A DNA stretch of 64,000 nt from Granulosicoccaceae sp. 1_MG-2023 (GTDB taxonomy: Bacteria > Pseudomonadota > Gammaproteobacteria > Granulosicoccales > Granulosicoccaceae). Every line of letters begins with the position of its first letter. The first letter of the stretch is position 1. The notes beneath the pieces are model-generated. The model did not search any database. It saw only the letters and a program-made list of their open reading frames with translations, and was not told where the DNA came from. The DNA lies in assembly GCA_030546905.1 (NCBI GenBank), contig JAUOPI010000008.1:62001-126000 (forward strand). Direction: 5' to 3'. Position numbers and translations under genes: made by a program. Positions 1-8,808 of this stretch are shown in pieces.

Positions 1-343
1 GCTTAGTCTGCATCTGCGTCTGTACCGCCTGCACCACGTCCCCCTCCCCCAGGAGCTGGTGGTTAACCTTTATGCCGGTAATCTCCTCAAATGCACGGGT
101 CAGTATTTTCGACTCGTATTCATGTGTCGGGATGGTCTCGGATATCACGTTGATTTCCATCCCTTCGAACGGCTCAGCAGCTTTGATGAACCACTCCATC
201 TCGGCCAACTGTTCCTGCTTGCTCAAAGTTGAAGGCTGAAATTCCTCCGTAATCCACTTTTCAGCTTCGGCGATGCCGGCAAAGCTGCCCTGCGAGAAAC
301 AGGTCAGCGCGGCGGCTACCGCAATCGCGACTCTGGTCTTCAT
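1..343 (-). CDS. ABC transporter substrate-binding protein, GlpV-like (partial, 5' part)
   Basis: The first 114 codons of a periplasmic solute-binding protein; the rest lies beyond the left edge. It starts with ATG at 343 behind a strong GGAGGAG ribosome site. Residues 1-22 are a Sec signal peptide ending in SFA. The mature part (TEEFQPSTLSKQEQ, then SETIPTHEYESKIL, then ITGIKVNHQLLGEGDVVQAV) resembles, from memory, GlpV, the glycerol-binding component of the GlpSTPQUV importer of rhizobia and other proteobacteria. Glycerol kinase 4.4 kb away and a GlpR-like palindrome about 100 bases upstream fit glycerol uptake. The substrate is inferred; another polyol or sugar is possible. Confidence 0.75.
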   Translation of the reverse strand, partial: MKTRVAIAVAAALTCFSQGSFAGIAEAEKWITEEFQPSTLSKQEQLAEMEWFIKAAEPFEGMEINVISETIPTHEYESKILTRAFEEITGIKVNHQLLGEGDVVQAVQTQMQTK

Positions 344-441
344 GTTCTCCTCCGGATCATTTTTATACATCCACAGCAAATGTGTTACAGAACAACCGCA
401 AAACTCATGCTATCAGAATCACTTTAGAATGAACACAATAA

Positions 442-481
442 AATGTTCAATTGAATATTTCGAGATATGAATACGAACATA
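442..481. promoter_or_regulatory. GlpR-like (DeoR family) operator palindrome
   Basis: ATGTTC at 443-448 and GAACAT at 475-480 are the outer arms of an imperfect 38-base palindrome in which 13 of 19 base pairs match. The left half AATGTTCAAT and the right half TACGAACATA each match 9 of 10 positions of the E. coli GlpR half-site as I remember it (WATKYTCGWT and its complement), but the halves are further apart than in the 20-base E. coli operator. The left half also forms its own near-perfect 18-base palindrome at 442-459. It lies about 100 bases upstream of the GlpV-like gene. Regulation by a GlpR-type repressor is inferred. Confidence 0.4.
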
Positions 482-630
482 AGAGAGAGAAATAGGCGCT
501 GAAAGTGGTACTCAAACTTTCACTTTGAACAACCTGAACCTATGCAATGAAACATAAATGACCGCTGCAATTGCCCACAACACAGGCAAGAGCTTATATG
601 GAACACAAATCGATCACGCAGGATGGAGAT

Positions 631-690
631 GGATATGGAGATGAACGACGCTATACCGGCGATCGGTCAGGGCACAGTAGCATCACGCGC
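631..690 (+). pseudogene. Fossil of the 5' end of glpK
   Basis: These 60 bases align without gaps to 4711-4770, the ribosome site and first codons of intact glpK, with 46 of 60 identities. Read from the ATG at 635, the frame gives MEMNDAIPAIGQGTVASRAH against [20 protein letters not shown] in glpK (13 of 20 identical), including most of the N-terminal phosphate-binding motif. The motif Asp is now Gly. Similarity fades after about 700. It is oriented away from the GlpV-like gene, so the pair may once have been divergent. It is too short to be functional. Confidence 0.7.
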
Positions 691-839
691 TCATCTGCTG
701 TCACGCCCCCAGCCGGCAGGGAGACCGGGGGAAGATCATCTCCGGAAGAAGCCGAACGCGCCCGGCGGGAAACTAAACGCAATATGCCTGTGCCTTGCGG
801 GGCACTATAAGCCAAAGAGAATGCCCCTTGCCGCCGGAC

Positions 840-2147
840 TCAGTTTATGAGTCCAAACAACCCGGGCAGAAACAAGCTGATAGCCGGAATAAACGTCACC
901 AGCATCAGGGCCACAATCAAAACGGCACAGAACGGAAGAATCGCTTTGACCACTTCTTCAATTCGGGCCCCACTTACACTGCAACCGACGAACAAAGCGG
1001 TCCCCACAGGCGGCGTCGCGATTCCGATACAAAGGTTGAATATAATCATCATCGCAAAATGAATCGGGTGCATACCCAACTCAGTTGCGATCGGCATAAA
1101 GATCGGAGTGAATATCAGCAGCGCCGGGGTCAGGTCCATAAACATGCCGACAATCATCAATATGATATTCATCAGGATCAGTATCACCACCGGGTTTTCT
1201 GATATCGACAACATCCAGGTGCTGATCAGGTCCGGCAAACCGGTAAAAGCCATGGCCCATGACATAATGGTAGATGCGCCGATCAGGAACAACATGATTC
1301 CCGTAATCACCGTGGTTTCAATGCTGATGTCCTTGAGATCGCGGATCGATATCGCGCGATAGGCCAGCGCCAGAATCAGTGCGTACAAGACCGCAATACA
1401 AGCGCCTTCGGTGGCCGTGAACACACCTCCGATAATGCCGCCGATCACAACGACGATCAGCCCCAGACTGGGAACTGCCTGCCAGACAACGGTCAATTTC
1501 TGCCGCATCGTCAACCTTGTCGACGAGGTATTGGTGTAGCCCCGTCGCCTGGCGATGATATAGGCGACCACCATGCAGGAAAGCCCCATGAGAATGCCGG
1601 GCAAATACCCTGCAATAAACAAAGCTGCTACCGAAGTCCCGCCACTTACCACGGAAAAGACAATCAGGGAGTTGCTCGGGGGAATTAACAAGCCGGCGGG
1701 ACAGGACGCGACATTGACCGCGGTAGAGTAGTTCTCGTCGTAGCCCTCATCCTTCATTTGCGGACCAAGGGTTTTTCCGACCGCTGCCGCAGCAGCAACA
1801 GCCGATCCCGATACCGCGCCGAACATCATATTCGACAATATATTAACCTGGGCAAGGGAACCGGGCAGGCCGCCGGCGAGCAGCTTTGCAAGGTTGATCA
1901 GACGGGTCGCAATTCCCCCTCTGTTCATGATGTTCCCGGCCAGGATAAAAAACGGAATGGCCAACAAGCTGAAACTATCGATGCCGGTTATCAATTTCTG
2001 ACCCGCCGTTATAACAGCAGCGTCAAATGGCATGATAAAAGCCATGATCACAAGTGATGACAGTGCGATGGCGATTGCTATCGGAACAGACAACGCGATG
2101 AGAACCAGGAACAGGCACAACAGCCAAAAACCAATAGAAATATCCAT
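840..2147 (-). CDS. dctM: TRAP transporter large permease, DctM subunit
   Basis: Large membrane subunit of a tripartite ATP-independent periplasmic transporter; with DctQ and the binding protein DctP it imports an organic acid using the sodium gradient. The 435-residue length is normal for DctM, and the protein is hydrophobic throughout with about a dozen membrane helices. Family-type segments include FNLCIGIATPPVGTALFVG near the C-terminus and the glycine/alanine-rich AVSGSAVAAAAAVG stretch. It starts with ATG at 2147 behind AAGGA. It is last in the order dctP-dctQ-dctM. A 213-base gap separates it from dctQ, longer than is usual in these operons, and holds no recognisable gene. Confidence 0.93.
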   Translation of the reverse strand: MDISIGFWLLCLFLVLIALSVPIAIAIALSSLVIMAFIMPFDAAVITAGQKLITGIDSFSLLAIPFFILAGNIMNRGGIATRLINLAKLLAGGLPGSLAQVNILSNMMFGAVSGSAVAAAAAVGKTLGPQMKDEGYDENYSTAVNVASCPAGLLIPPSNSLIVFSVVSGGTSVAALFIAGYLPGILMGLSCMVVAYIIARRRGYTNTSSTRLTMRQKLTVVWQAVPSLGLIVVVIGGIIGGVFTATEGACIAVLYALILALAYRAISIRDLKDISIETTVITGIMLFLIGASTIMSWAMAFTGLPDLISTWMLSISENPVVILILMNIILMIVGMFMDLTPALLIFTPIFMPIATELGMHPIHFAMMIIFNLCIGIATPPVGTALFVGCSVSGARIEEVVKAILPFCAVLIVALMLVTFIPAISLFLPGLFGLIN

Positions 2148-2360
2148 ACAGCGTCCTTCATTCCCGCACGGGAGTTATTCTTTATCGCACAGAAGACATC
2201 TGCAAGAAAGCACCATGCCGACGCAAGCCCGGTCCTGCGTGCCTGCCGCACCCTGACCGCCCCACCATCTCATCATGGTGGCAACATCCCCGGCACTGAC
2301 CCGCCTGACAACACGACACAGCTGTCAGCCTCAAGCCGCTGAACCCGTGCGCAGCAACAC

Positions 2361-2849
2361 CTACTGATGCGACTCTGATGAAGCAGTATCGAGCATACTG
2401 ATAAGCAGATAAACGATGATGAGAACGGCAGAAACCGGCAATATCAAATAAACATATGCCATGGGGATATTAAGTGCAGGTGAGTACTGCTGCATTGTCT
2501 TGGACATTAAGGCGATCCCGCCCTTCAGCATAGCCAGAGACACGAATGACAGTATCAATACATTGACGAATAATCGCAATGCGCGGCTGCCTCTTTCCGG
2601 AAGGCTGTTATGGATCAATGAGATCCCCAAATGCCCGCTCTGACCGAACAGATAGCTCGCCCCCAACATACCCAGCCAGATCATGGTGTATCTGGAAAGT
2701 TCATCGGTAAAAGAACTGGGGTCGTTGAGGAAGTAGCGACTGAACACCTGCCACGTGACAGTCACAACCATCAAGACCAACGCCAAACCACAGAACGTAA
2801 GAACAGACACGTCCAACACTTTTTTCAGCTTAGCCGGGAATTTACTCAT
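2361..2849 (-). CDS. dctQ: TRAP transporter small permease, DctQ subunit
   Basis: Small membrane subunit of the TRAP transporter, with four predicted helices over 162 residues. The first helix is followed by the family hallmark WQVFSRYFLNDPSSFTDELS (residues about 33-52), which links helices 1 and 2 in DctQ proteins. The ATG at 2849 has GAGG about seven bases upstream. It follows dctP after 91 bases and precedes dctM. By family, it pairs with DctM in the cytoplasmic membrane. Confidence 0.92.
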   Translation of the reverse strand: MSKFPAKLKKVLDVSVLTFCGLALVLMVVTVTWQVFSRYFLNDPSSFTDELSRYTMIWLGMLGASYLFGQSGHLGISLIHNSLPERGSRALRLFVNVLILSFVSLAMLKGGIALMSKTMQQYSPALNIPMAYVYLILPVSAVLIIVYLLISMLDTASSESHQ

Positions 2850-2940
2850 CGATGCACCTCACCACCTAACACAAGGCACCTGCCTTTACATCTAGCCGTA
2901 ATGAAAGACAGGTGCCGGATGATCTCCAATCCCGGGGCAA

Positions 2941-3909
2941 TTATTCCATGGCTTGTATTTTTTCGACGTAGTAACCCAGTTTCGGATCAGAAGCAGCCTC
3001 ATCAAGCATGGGCTTTACCTTTTCCTTGAACTTGGCTTTATCCACCTCGACAAATGTAACGCCAAGTTCTTTGGCTTTCCCGACATTGGCGCTTTCGATT
3101 TCATCCCAGATTTTGATTTCTTCTTCCATAGACTCAAAGGCAGCTTCTTTCAGAATCGCCCTCTCTTCGTCAGAAAGATCGTTCCATGTTGCCTCCGAGA
3201 TAATAATCAGATCAGGACTGATTGTGTGCTGATCCATGGAATAGAACTTGGCCACTTCTGTATGCCGCATTTCCACCAGACTTGACACATTATTCTCTGC
3301 CGCGTCAATAACACCTTGTTGCAAGCCGGTGTAAATCTCGGTGAAGGGCATCGGCGTCGCCTTAGCCCCCAACAGATTGATCATCTCCATCATGGTGGGG
3401 GATTCCGGAACCCTGACTTTCATTCCGTTCAGGTCCGCCGGTGTCTTGATGGGTTTCGCAGCATAAAAGCTTCTCGAACCTGAATCATAGAAGGTCAAAC
3501 CCAGAAAGCCCTTGCCTTTGCTGGACTGCAAAAGCTCTTCGGCGACATCACTTCTGATGAATTTGCGCATGTGCTCAGGATCATTGAACAGATAAGGAAT
3601 TGCGATGACTGTGAAGGTGGGTTCGAATGATTCTGCAAGAGAACCATTGATCTTAGCCATGTTAATAGCACCGGTCACAACTTGCTCAGCCTGATCACGC
3701 TCTGATCCCAACTGCGCGTTCGGAAATATTTTTATTGTAAGATCGCCACCGGACTTCTCCTTGACCTTCTCGGCAAATATCACCATCCCCTTGTGTGCGG
3801 CATTATCCAAGGACATGGCATGCCCGAGAGTCAGCTGCTTGGCATGGACTGCCGTACTGACACTCAAGATCATGGCGGTGGCAAAAACCGACAAATATCG
3901 TTTCTTCAT
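2941..3909 (-). CDS. dctP: TRAP transporter substrate-binding protein, DctP family
   Basis: Periplasmic solute receptor of the TRAP system, 322 residues, with a Sec signal peptide ending VHA at about residue 23. DctP hallmarks are visible: LTLGHAMSLDNAAHKG at the mature start, DLNGMKVRVPESPTMMEMI with the conserved carboxylate-binding arginine, and MPFTEIYTGLQQGVIDAAEN. The ligand is probably a C4-dicarboxylate or sugar acid; the sequence alone does not decide. It starts with ATG at 3909 behind GAGGAG and is first in the operon, so it is probably the most expressed. Base composition here is clearly lower in G+C than in glpK, which hints at separate acquisition. Confidence 0.93.
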   Translation of the reverse strand: MKKRYLSVFATAMILSVSTAVHAKQLTLGHAMSLDNAAHKGMVIFAEKVKEKSGGDLTIKIFPNAQLGSERDQAEQVVTGAINMAKINGSLAESFEPTFTVIAIPYLFNDPEHMRKFIRSDVAEELLQSSKGKGFLGLTFYDSGSRSFYAAKPIKTPADLNGMKVRVPESPTMMEMINLLGAKATPMPFTEIYTGLQQGVIDAAENNVSSLVEMRHTEVAKFYSMDQHTISPDLIIISEATWNDLSDEERAILKEAAFESMEEEIKIWDEIESANVGKAKELGVTFVEVDKAKFKEKVKPMLDEAASDPKLGYYVEKIQAME

Positions 3910-4720
3910 TTTTTCTCTCCTCTGAATTTATTAATAATTATTTTTTTATTACTTATCAAACAAACACAGCAATCCGGGCACAAGAGAGACCCGTGCAGGC
4001 AAGCCATGCAGAACGCGGATTAATCATCGTGTTTTTATGGCCCTCCGGCATAGCTATGCAACGATCCGTGCCGGCGCTGCATCCGGATCAAGACAGGGAC
4101 GGCCCGGTAGAAAGCAGATCCTTGTCTTAAATCAATCGCAAACATCGCCACCCGAATACGCCCTGCCGGAATGCGTCTTACAGACCGCTGTGAATATTCA
4201 GATACACGTCCGACCCGGTCAGACTCCCGTTAACAGGCCGTTGCCGACGTCATGCCGCAGGCTATTCAATCCGACTGTCCGAAGGACTGGCTATCCGCGG
4301 CAGGACAACAGCCGGATACACCGGGGTGATGTCACGCAACTTGCGGACACGGGTCAGGCTCAGGATGGCGCACCCTTGTTTCGATACTGCCGCACCTTTG
4401 TTTTGATAAGGATGAACCCGCGTTTCGATAATACTGAGTCAGCGCCTGACATACAAGATACTATTGCCCGCAAAAAACCATATTACCGTCTCCATCCGGA
4501 ATTCTGCGGCCCGCTGCAGGAAGGCATTCCCTGCAACAGACAAAGTTTCAGAAACAGGGCATACACCGCTTGCATTGATTGTCATGTGCTTTTTCTACTG
4601 CCTGAAATAAGCACGGCTCTGTGGCCGGTTTGCGATCACAGCGGACGCAGCGGTGGAGCGCCTCTGAATCCCGCGTTACAGTGATAAGCATGACAACAAT
4701 AACGCAGGCAGGAGATGGAG
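3910..4720. other. Long intergenic region between dctP and glpK
   Basis: About 800 bases between the divergent dctP and glpK genes. A 215-codon open frame at 4037-4684 on the plus strand has no signal peptide, domain or hydrophobic pattern that I recognise and no evident ribosome site; I regard it as non-coding. The AT-rich bases 3910-3960 carry the dctP ribosome site and probably its promoter. The three-copy direct repeat at 4378-4430 is the only clear structured signal, and it suggests regulatory control of glpK, dctP or both. Confidence 0.5.
4378..4430. repeat. Three direct repeats GTTTYGATA with exact 22-base period
   Basis: GTTTCGATA at 4378-4386, GTTTTGATA at 4400-4408 and GTTTCGATA at 4422-4430 start exactly 22 bases apart, about two helical turns, so the copies face the same side of the DNA. 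The spacers are unrelated. TTTCG-type direct repeats are typical operators of DeoR-family repressors, the family of GlpR. The site lies about 290 bases upstream of glpK. A role as operator for glycerol or TRAP genes is inferred. Confidence 0.55.
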
Positions 4721-6220
4721 ATGAGCGACTATATTCTGGCGATCGATCAGGGCACGACTTCCTCGCGCGCGATTGTTTTTGATCAAGCTATCCGCGCCGT
4801 AGCCAGCGGTCAGGAAGAGTTTGAACAACACTTCCCGCAATCGGGCTGGGTCGAACACAAGGCGACAGATCTGCTCGATACTGCCCTGCGCAGTTGCCAC
4901 GCGGCACTGCGCGAGGCCGGTCTCAGCGGCCGCGATATCCGCGCCATCGGCATCACCAACCAGCGTGAAACCACTCTGGTCTGGGATAAGCACAGCGGCG
5001 AGGCGGTCTACCCCGCCATCGTCTGGCAGGACCGGCGCACCGCGCGCTGGTGCGATAAGCTGCGCGCGAACAGCGACGAATCACGCATCCGCGGCAAAAC
5101 CGGCCTGTTGCTCGATCCGTATTTTTCGGCCAGTAAAATCGCCTGGATTCTGGATAATGTCGACGGCGCACGGGCCCGCGCCGAAGCCGGTGACCTGCTC
5201 TTCGGCACCGTCGACAGCTGGCTGATCTGGCATCTGACCGGCGGCCGTCACGTTACTGATGCGACCAATGCGGCCCGTACCCTGCTCTACAATATCCGCG
5301 ACGGACACTGGGATGAGGCACTTTTGGACCTGTTCGGCATCCCCGCCAGCATGCTGCCGGAAGTGCTCGATTCGGCAGACGACTTCGGCCACTGCAAAGA
5401 AAGCCTGTTCGGCAAGGCCATCCCGATCTGCGGTGTGGCCGGCGATCAGCAGGCCGCCACCGTCGGTCAGGCCTGTTTTCAGCCGGGCATGCTGAAATCC
5501 ACCTACGGCACCGGCACCTTTGCCGTACTCAACACCGGCAAGGAGATCGTGACCTCGGGCAATCGCCTGCTCAGCACCATCGCCTATCAGCTAAACGGCC
5601 AGCCGGTCTACGCGCTGGAAGGCTCGATATTTATCGCCGGCGCAGCAGTACAGTGGCTCAGGGACGGGCTTGGCATTATCAATCAGGCATCGGAGACCGG
5701 CGCTCTCGCCCGTCAGGCCGACCCGAATCAAAACGTGTATCTGGTCCCCGCCTTTACCGGTCTGGGCGCGCCCTACTGGGACGCCGACGCACGCGGTGCG
5801 CTCTACGGCATGACCCGCAACACCGGTCCGGCCGAGATCGCCAAAGCCACACTCGACGCGGTGGCCTACCAGACCCGCGATCTGATCGAAGCCATGCGTC
5901 AGGACTGGAAAACCGCCGGCGGCGTGGGCGAAGAAATGACCCTGCGGGTCGACGGCGGCATGGTACAAAGTAACCAGACCTTGCAGGGCATAGCCGATAT
6001 TCTCGGCGCACCGGTCGACCGCCCGGAAACGATTGAAACCACCGCCCTCGGTGCAGCCTATCTGGCGGGCCTGCAAAGCGGCCTTTATCCCGATCCCGAC
6101 AGTTTTGCGCAACAATGGCGTTGTGAACGCCGCTTCGAGCCGCAGATTGATAAAGCCACCCGTGACGCGCGTTACCGCGGCTGGCTGGACTGCGTGCGCC
6201 GGACCCGTAGCAACACATGA
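4721..6220 (+). CDS. glpK: Glycerol kinase
   Basis: Phosphorylates glycerol to sn-glycerol 3-phosphate with ATP in the cytoplasm, trapping imported glycerol. The 499-residue protein has the FGGY-kinase layout: an N-terminal ATP motif ([18 protein letters not shown]), [25 protein letters not shown] and the C-terminal [21 protein letters not shown] chose ATG 4721 because homologues begin just before the YILAIDQGT motif and GGAG lies six bases upstream; an in-frame ATG at 4715 is the alternative. It overlaps thpR by four bases. No GlpF or GlpD gene is in the window, so glycerol probably enters through the ABC system at the left edge. Confidence 0.97.
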   Translation: MSDYILAIDQGTTSSRAIVFDQAIRAVASGQEEFEQHFPQSGWVEHKATDLLDTALRSCHAALREAGLSGRDIRAIGITNQRETTLVWDKHSGEAVYPAIVWQDRRTARWCDKLRANSDESRIRGKTGLLLDPYFSASKIAWILDNVDGARARAEAGDLLFGTVDSWLIWHLTGGRHVTDATNAARTLLYNIRDGHWDEALLDLFGIPASMLPEVLDSADDFGHCKESLFGKAIPICGVAGDQQAATVGQACFQPGMLKSTYGTGTFAVLNTGKEIVTSGNRLLSTIAYQLNGQPVYALEGSIFIAGAAVQWLRDGLGIINQASETGALARQADPNQNVYLVPAFTGLGAPYWDADARGALYGMTRNTGPAEIAKATLDAVAYQTRDLIEAMRQDWKTAGGVGEEMTLRVDGGMVQSNQTLQGIADILGAPVDRPETIETTALGAAYLAGLQSGLYPDPDSFAQQWRCERRFEPQIDKATRDARYRGWLDCVRRTRSNT

Positions 6221-6756
6221 AAAAGACCCGCTGTTTTCTTGCCCTGTTACCGGAAGCGCAATTGCAACGGCAGCTATTCGACTGCGCCGATCAATTGCGC
6301 GCGCGACTGCCGGCACGCGAAATACGTTGGTCAGATGCCGCGCAATGGCATCTGACCACGGCTTTTCTGGGCAACCTCAGCGACGAGCAGATCCGTTCAC
6401 TCTGTGCCGCGATGCCCGGCCGACTGCGTCACTGCGGACCGGTCAGCAGCCGGATCCGCCGCGTCGCGCAATTCCCCAATCCCGGCAAGCCGAAAGTCAT
6501 CGCTGCACTGGCCGACCTGTCCCCCTCGCTGGCAGCGGTCCGGGCACAGTCTTATCTGCCGGGCGAGCAAGCGGAACGCCGCTACAGTCCGCATATCACA
6601 CTGGGCCGCTACCGGCGCACCCCGCATCCCTCACCGTTCAATCCGCTACCGGTCGACTGGCAGTTTGAAGCAAGTGAGCTGCTTCTGATCGCGTCTCAGC
6701 TGACGCCGGCCGGTGCGGTATACACCGGACTTGCCGCATTTCCTCTGTCAGCCTGA
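6217..6756 (+). CDS. thpR: RNA 2',3'-cyclic phosphodiesterase (2H family)
   Basis: Member of the 2H phosphoesterase superfamily (formerly LigT, 2'-5' RNA ligase), which opens 2',3'-cyclic phosphates on RNA. The two catalytic HxTx motifs are intact: [11 protein letters not shown] at about residues 45-55 and SPHITLGRY at about 125-133. The length of 179 residues is normal. The ATGA overlap with the glpK stop suggests translational coupling. The link to glycerol metabolism is probably only positional. Confidence 0.93.
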   Translation: MKKTRCFLALLPEAQLQRQLFDCADQLRARLPAREIRWSDAAQWHLTTAFLGNLSDEQIRSLCAAMPGRLRHCGPVSSRIRRVAQFPNPGKPKVIAALADLSPSLAAVRAQSYLPGEQAERRYSPHITLGRYRRTPHPSPFNPLPVDWQFEASELLLIASQLTPAGAVYTGLAAFPLSA

Positions 6757-6793
6757 CATCGTGGCGATTTGACCTGCAGCCCTCCCATCCCGC

Positions 6794-7714
6794 TCAGCTC
6801 ATCCAGGGTGGTTTCTCACCTATTCTCTGCACCAGAAAATCAATAAACACCCGGACTTTTGCGGTCAGAACGTTGGACTTGGGGTAGACCAGCCAGAGCG
6901 CGGGTTCTTCCTCCATGCGATAGTCCGCAAGCACCTGCACCAGCGTGCCTGCGGCCAGTTCCCGGTGGACGCTCCACAGGGCATGCAATGCAATACCTGC
7001 CCCCGCCATGGTGGCAATCTTGTAGCTCAGGCCGTCGTCAATAATCAGCCGGTTGCGGGCACTGCGATGTTCCACCTGCCCTTTTTCCCCATTGGGGCCG
7101 GCCCACGCCACCGGGGTCCGGGATTTGAAGGCAATTAACTGATGGGCCTGCAACTCGTCCGGGTGCAGGGGCCTTCCCCATTTCTCCAGGTACTCAGGCG
7201 ATGCGCAGAAGATCCGCCGGTCATCGGCCAGCTTCCGGGCTTTCAGGTTGCTGTCCGGCAGCACGGCATTCCTCAGCGCCAGATCGAAACTGCCCTGAAT
7301 CAGGTCGAACTCCTTATCCGACAAGCGCAGGTCCAGATTAATCCCCGGATAGCTCTCCAGAAATTCAGGCAGCAGGGGCACGATGTATTGCTGGGCAAAG
7401 GTACTGGATGCGGTGAAGCGCAGCGTGCCGGACACCTGCTCATTGCCGAAGCCCATAGCCGCCATGGCCGCACTTTCCTGCGCCAGGATCTCGCGGGCGA
7501 AAGGCAGAAACTCCGCGCCCTCGGTGGACAGGGCCACTTGGCGGGTTGAACGGCGCAACAGATCTGCACCAACGGCTTTCTCAAGCTTGGCCAGTCTGGC
7601 ACTGGCAACCGAGGGCGGCATCCCCAGTTCCCGCCCGGCGGCACTGATGTTGAGCTTCTCTGCAGCCAGAACAAACAGCTTTATGGCTTCAGTTTCCACT
7701 TTGATTATATCCAT
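6794..7714 (-). CDS. LysR-family transcriptional regulator
   Basis: DNA-binding regulator of 306 residues. The N-terminal winged helix-turn-helix (residues about 8-65, with AAGRELGMPPSVASARLAKL) is followed by an effector domain typed by GTLRFTASSTFAQQYIVPLL and LDLRLSDKEFDLIQGSFDLALR. It is transcribed away from a three-gene oxidoreductase cluster across a 104-base gap. That is the classic LysR arrangement, so it probably autoregulates and activates those genes in response to a reactive small molecule. The effector is unknown. Confidence 0.93.
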   Translation of the reverse strand: MDIIKVETEAIKLFVLAAEKLNISAAGRELGMPPSVASARLAKLEKAVGADLLRRSTRQVALSTEGAEFLPFAREILAQESAAMAAMGFGNEQVSGTLRFTASSTFAQQYIVPLLPEFLESYPGINLDLRLSDKEFDLIQGSFDLALRNAVLPDSNLKARKLADDRRIFCASPEYLEKWGRPLHPDELQAHQLIAFKSRTPVAWAGPNGEKGQVEHRSARNRLIIDDGLSYKIATMAGAGIALHALWSVHRELAAGTLVQVLADYRMEEEPALWLVYPKSNVLTAKVRVFIDFLVQRIGEKPPWMS

Positions 7715-7818
7715 TTTACGAATTCTGAAACCTATTATCAGCCATTTCTTCGGCTTTTACGACAAGCTAGTCTGCGTTCACAGGTTTGGACAATCCAGCA
7801 ACGAACGGGAGTCACACA
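7715..7818. promoter_or_regulatory. Divergent promoter region with LysR-type sites
   Basis: The 104 bases between the LysR gene and the oxidoreductase gene must hold both promoters. TTTACGAATTCTGAAA at 7715-7730 is an imperfect palindrome (12 of 16 positions symmetric) touching the LysR start codon, and TTTTACGA occurs at 7714-7721 and again at 7755-7762. These may be the sites for the LysR protein. I see no good -35/-10 pair. Confidence 0.3.
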
Positions 7819-8805
7819 ATGAAAGCAATGGTTCTTAAACAGTACGGCCCTGAGGCCGCATTTGAGCAGACCGAGATGGCAGCACCTTCGGCCCAGCCAG
7901 GGCAGGTGATCGTCCGCATTGCGGCCACCAGCATCAACACCATCGACACCATGATCCGCCAGATGGGCAAGGACCTGCCCCTGTCGCCGGACCTGCCGGC
8001 TGTTCTCGGCATGGACTTCGCCGGTACCATTGAATCCGTGGGTGAAGGCGTCAGCGGTTTCGCGCCCGGCGACGAAGTCTACGGCTGCGCCGGTGGTCTG
8101 GCCGATCTGCAGGGCGCGCTGGCCGAGCTGATGCCCGCCGATGCACGGCTGATTGCCCACAAACCCAAAAGCCTCAGCATGCGTGAAGCCGCAGCACTGC
8201 CCCTGGTCGGTATCACCGCTGTTGAAGGCCTGCAGCGGGCCGGTGTGAAGCCCGGACAGAAGGTGCTGGTGCACGGCGGCACCGGCGGCGTGGGCCATCT
8301 GGCTGTTCAGCTGGCCAAACACTATGGCGCCGATGTTTATTCCACCGCCAGCGGGGAAAAGGCGATCAGCATCGTTGAAGGCTACGGTGCAACACCCATC
8401 GACTACAGGACAGAAACCGTGGCCGACTATGTGGCAGCCCACACCGATGGGGCCGGCTTTGATGTGGTGTTCGATACGGTTGGCGGCGCCAATTTGAGCA
8501 ACAGCTTTGATGCGGCTGCCCTCAATGGCCATGTCAGCACCACTGTCGCCCTGCTTGAACTGGACCTGACACCGGCCCACTTCAAAGGCTTGTCCATTCA
8601 CGTGGTCTTCATGCTGATTCCCATGCTACACAACCATCAGCGGGATGCGCACGGCAAGATTCTGGCGGAGCTGGCGCAGATTGTGGACCAGGGTGGCGTC
8701 AAACCGCTTCTGGATGAGCAGCAATTCAGCCTGTCCGAAGCAGGCAAGGCTTATGACCGCCTGACCAGCGGCCAGGCCATCGGCAAGGTTGTCGTGGAGG
8801 TTTAA
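7819..8805 (+). CDS. MDR-family NAD(P)H quinone oxidoreductase / alcohol dehydrogenase-like
   Basis: Cytoplasmic oxidoreductase of the medium-chain dehydrogenase superfamily, 328 residues. It has an N-terminal GroES-like fold (LGMDFAGTIESVGEGVSGFAPGD) and a Rossmann motif VHGGTGGVGHLAVQLAKHYGA at about residues 150-170, which binds NADPH. The cysteines and histidines of zinc alcohol dehydrogenases are absent, so quinone- or enone-reductase activity is more likely than alcohol oxidation. ATG 7819 fits the family start MKAMVL; an upstream in-frame codon at 7786 would add 11 residues. The next gene follows after three bases, so they are one transcript. Confidence 0.9.
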   Translation: MKAMVLKQYGPEAAFEQTEMAAPSAQPGQVIVRIAATSINTIDTMIRQMGKDLPLSPDLPAVLGMDFAGTIESVGEGVSGFAPGDEVYGCAGGLADLQGALAELMPADARLIAHKPKSLSMREAAALPLVGITAVEGLQRAGVKPGQKVLVHGGTGGVGHLAVQLAKHYGADVYSTASGEKAISIVEGYGATPIDYRTETVADYVAAHTDGAGFDVVFDTVGGANLSNSFDAAALNGHVSTTVALLELDLTPAHFKGLSIHVVFMLIPMLHNHQRDAHGKILAELAQIVDQGGVKPLLDEQQFSLSEAGKAYDRLTSGQAIGKVVVEV

Positions 8806-8808
8806 ACA

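Larger units (their letters stand above)
344..839. other. Intergenic region with operator-like palindrome and glpK remnant
   Basis: No intact gene seen. The region is AT-rich between about 360 and 560 and holds a palindrome at 442-481 that probably belongs to the promoter of the leftward binding-protein gene. A decayed copy of the start of glpK lies at 631-690. Small open frames on the plus strand between 571 and 1202 have no recognisable protein character, and the later ones are antisense to dctM. The inverted pair GGGGCA/TGCCCC around 799-829 could fold downstream of dctM but has no T tract. Confidence 0.6.

Noticed and set aside
795-1362. Plus-strand open frames opposite the end of dctM
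   Set aside because: They are shadows of a well-supported DctM frame with clear family motifs and have no ribosome sites.
4037-4684. 215-codon open frame upstream of glpK
   Set aside because: No domain, signal, hydrophobic pattern or ribosome site; it ignores the direct-repeat array inside it and reads like translated intergenic DNA.
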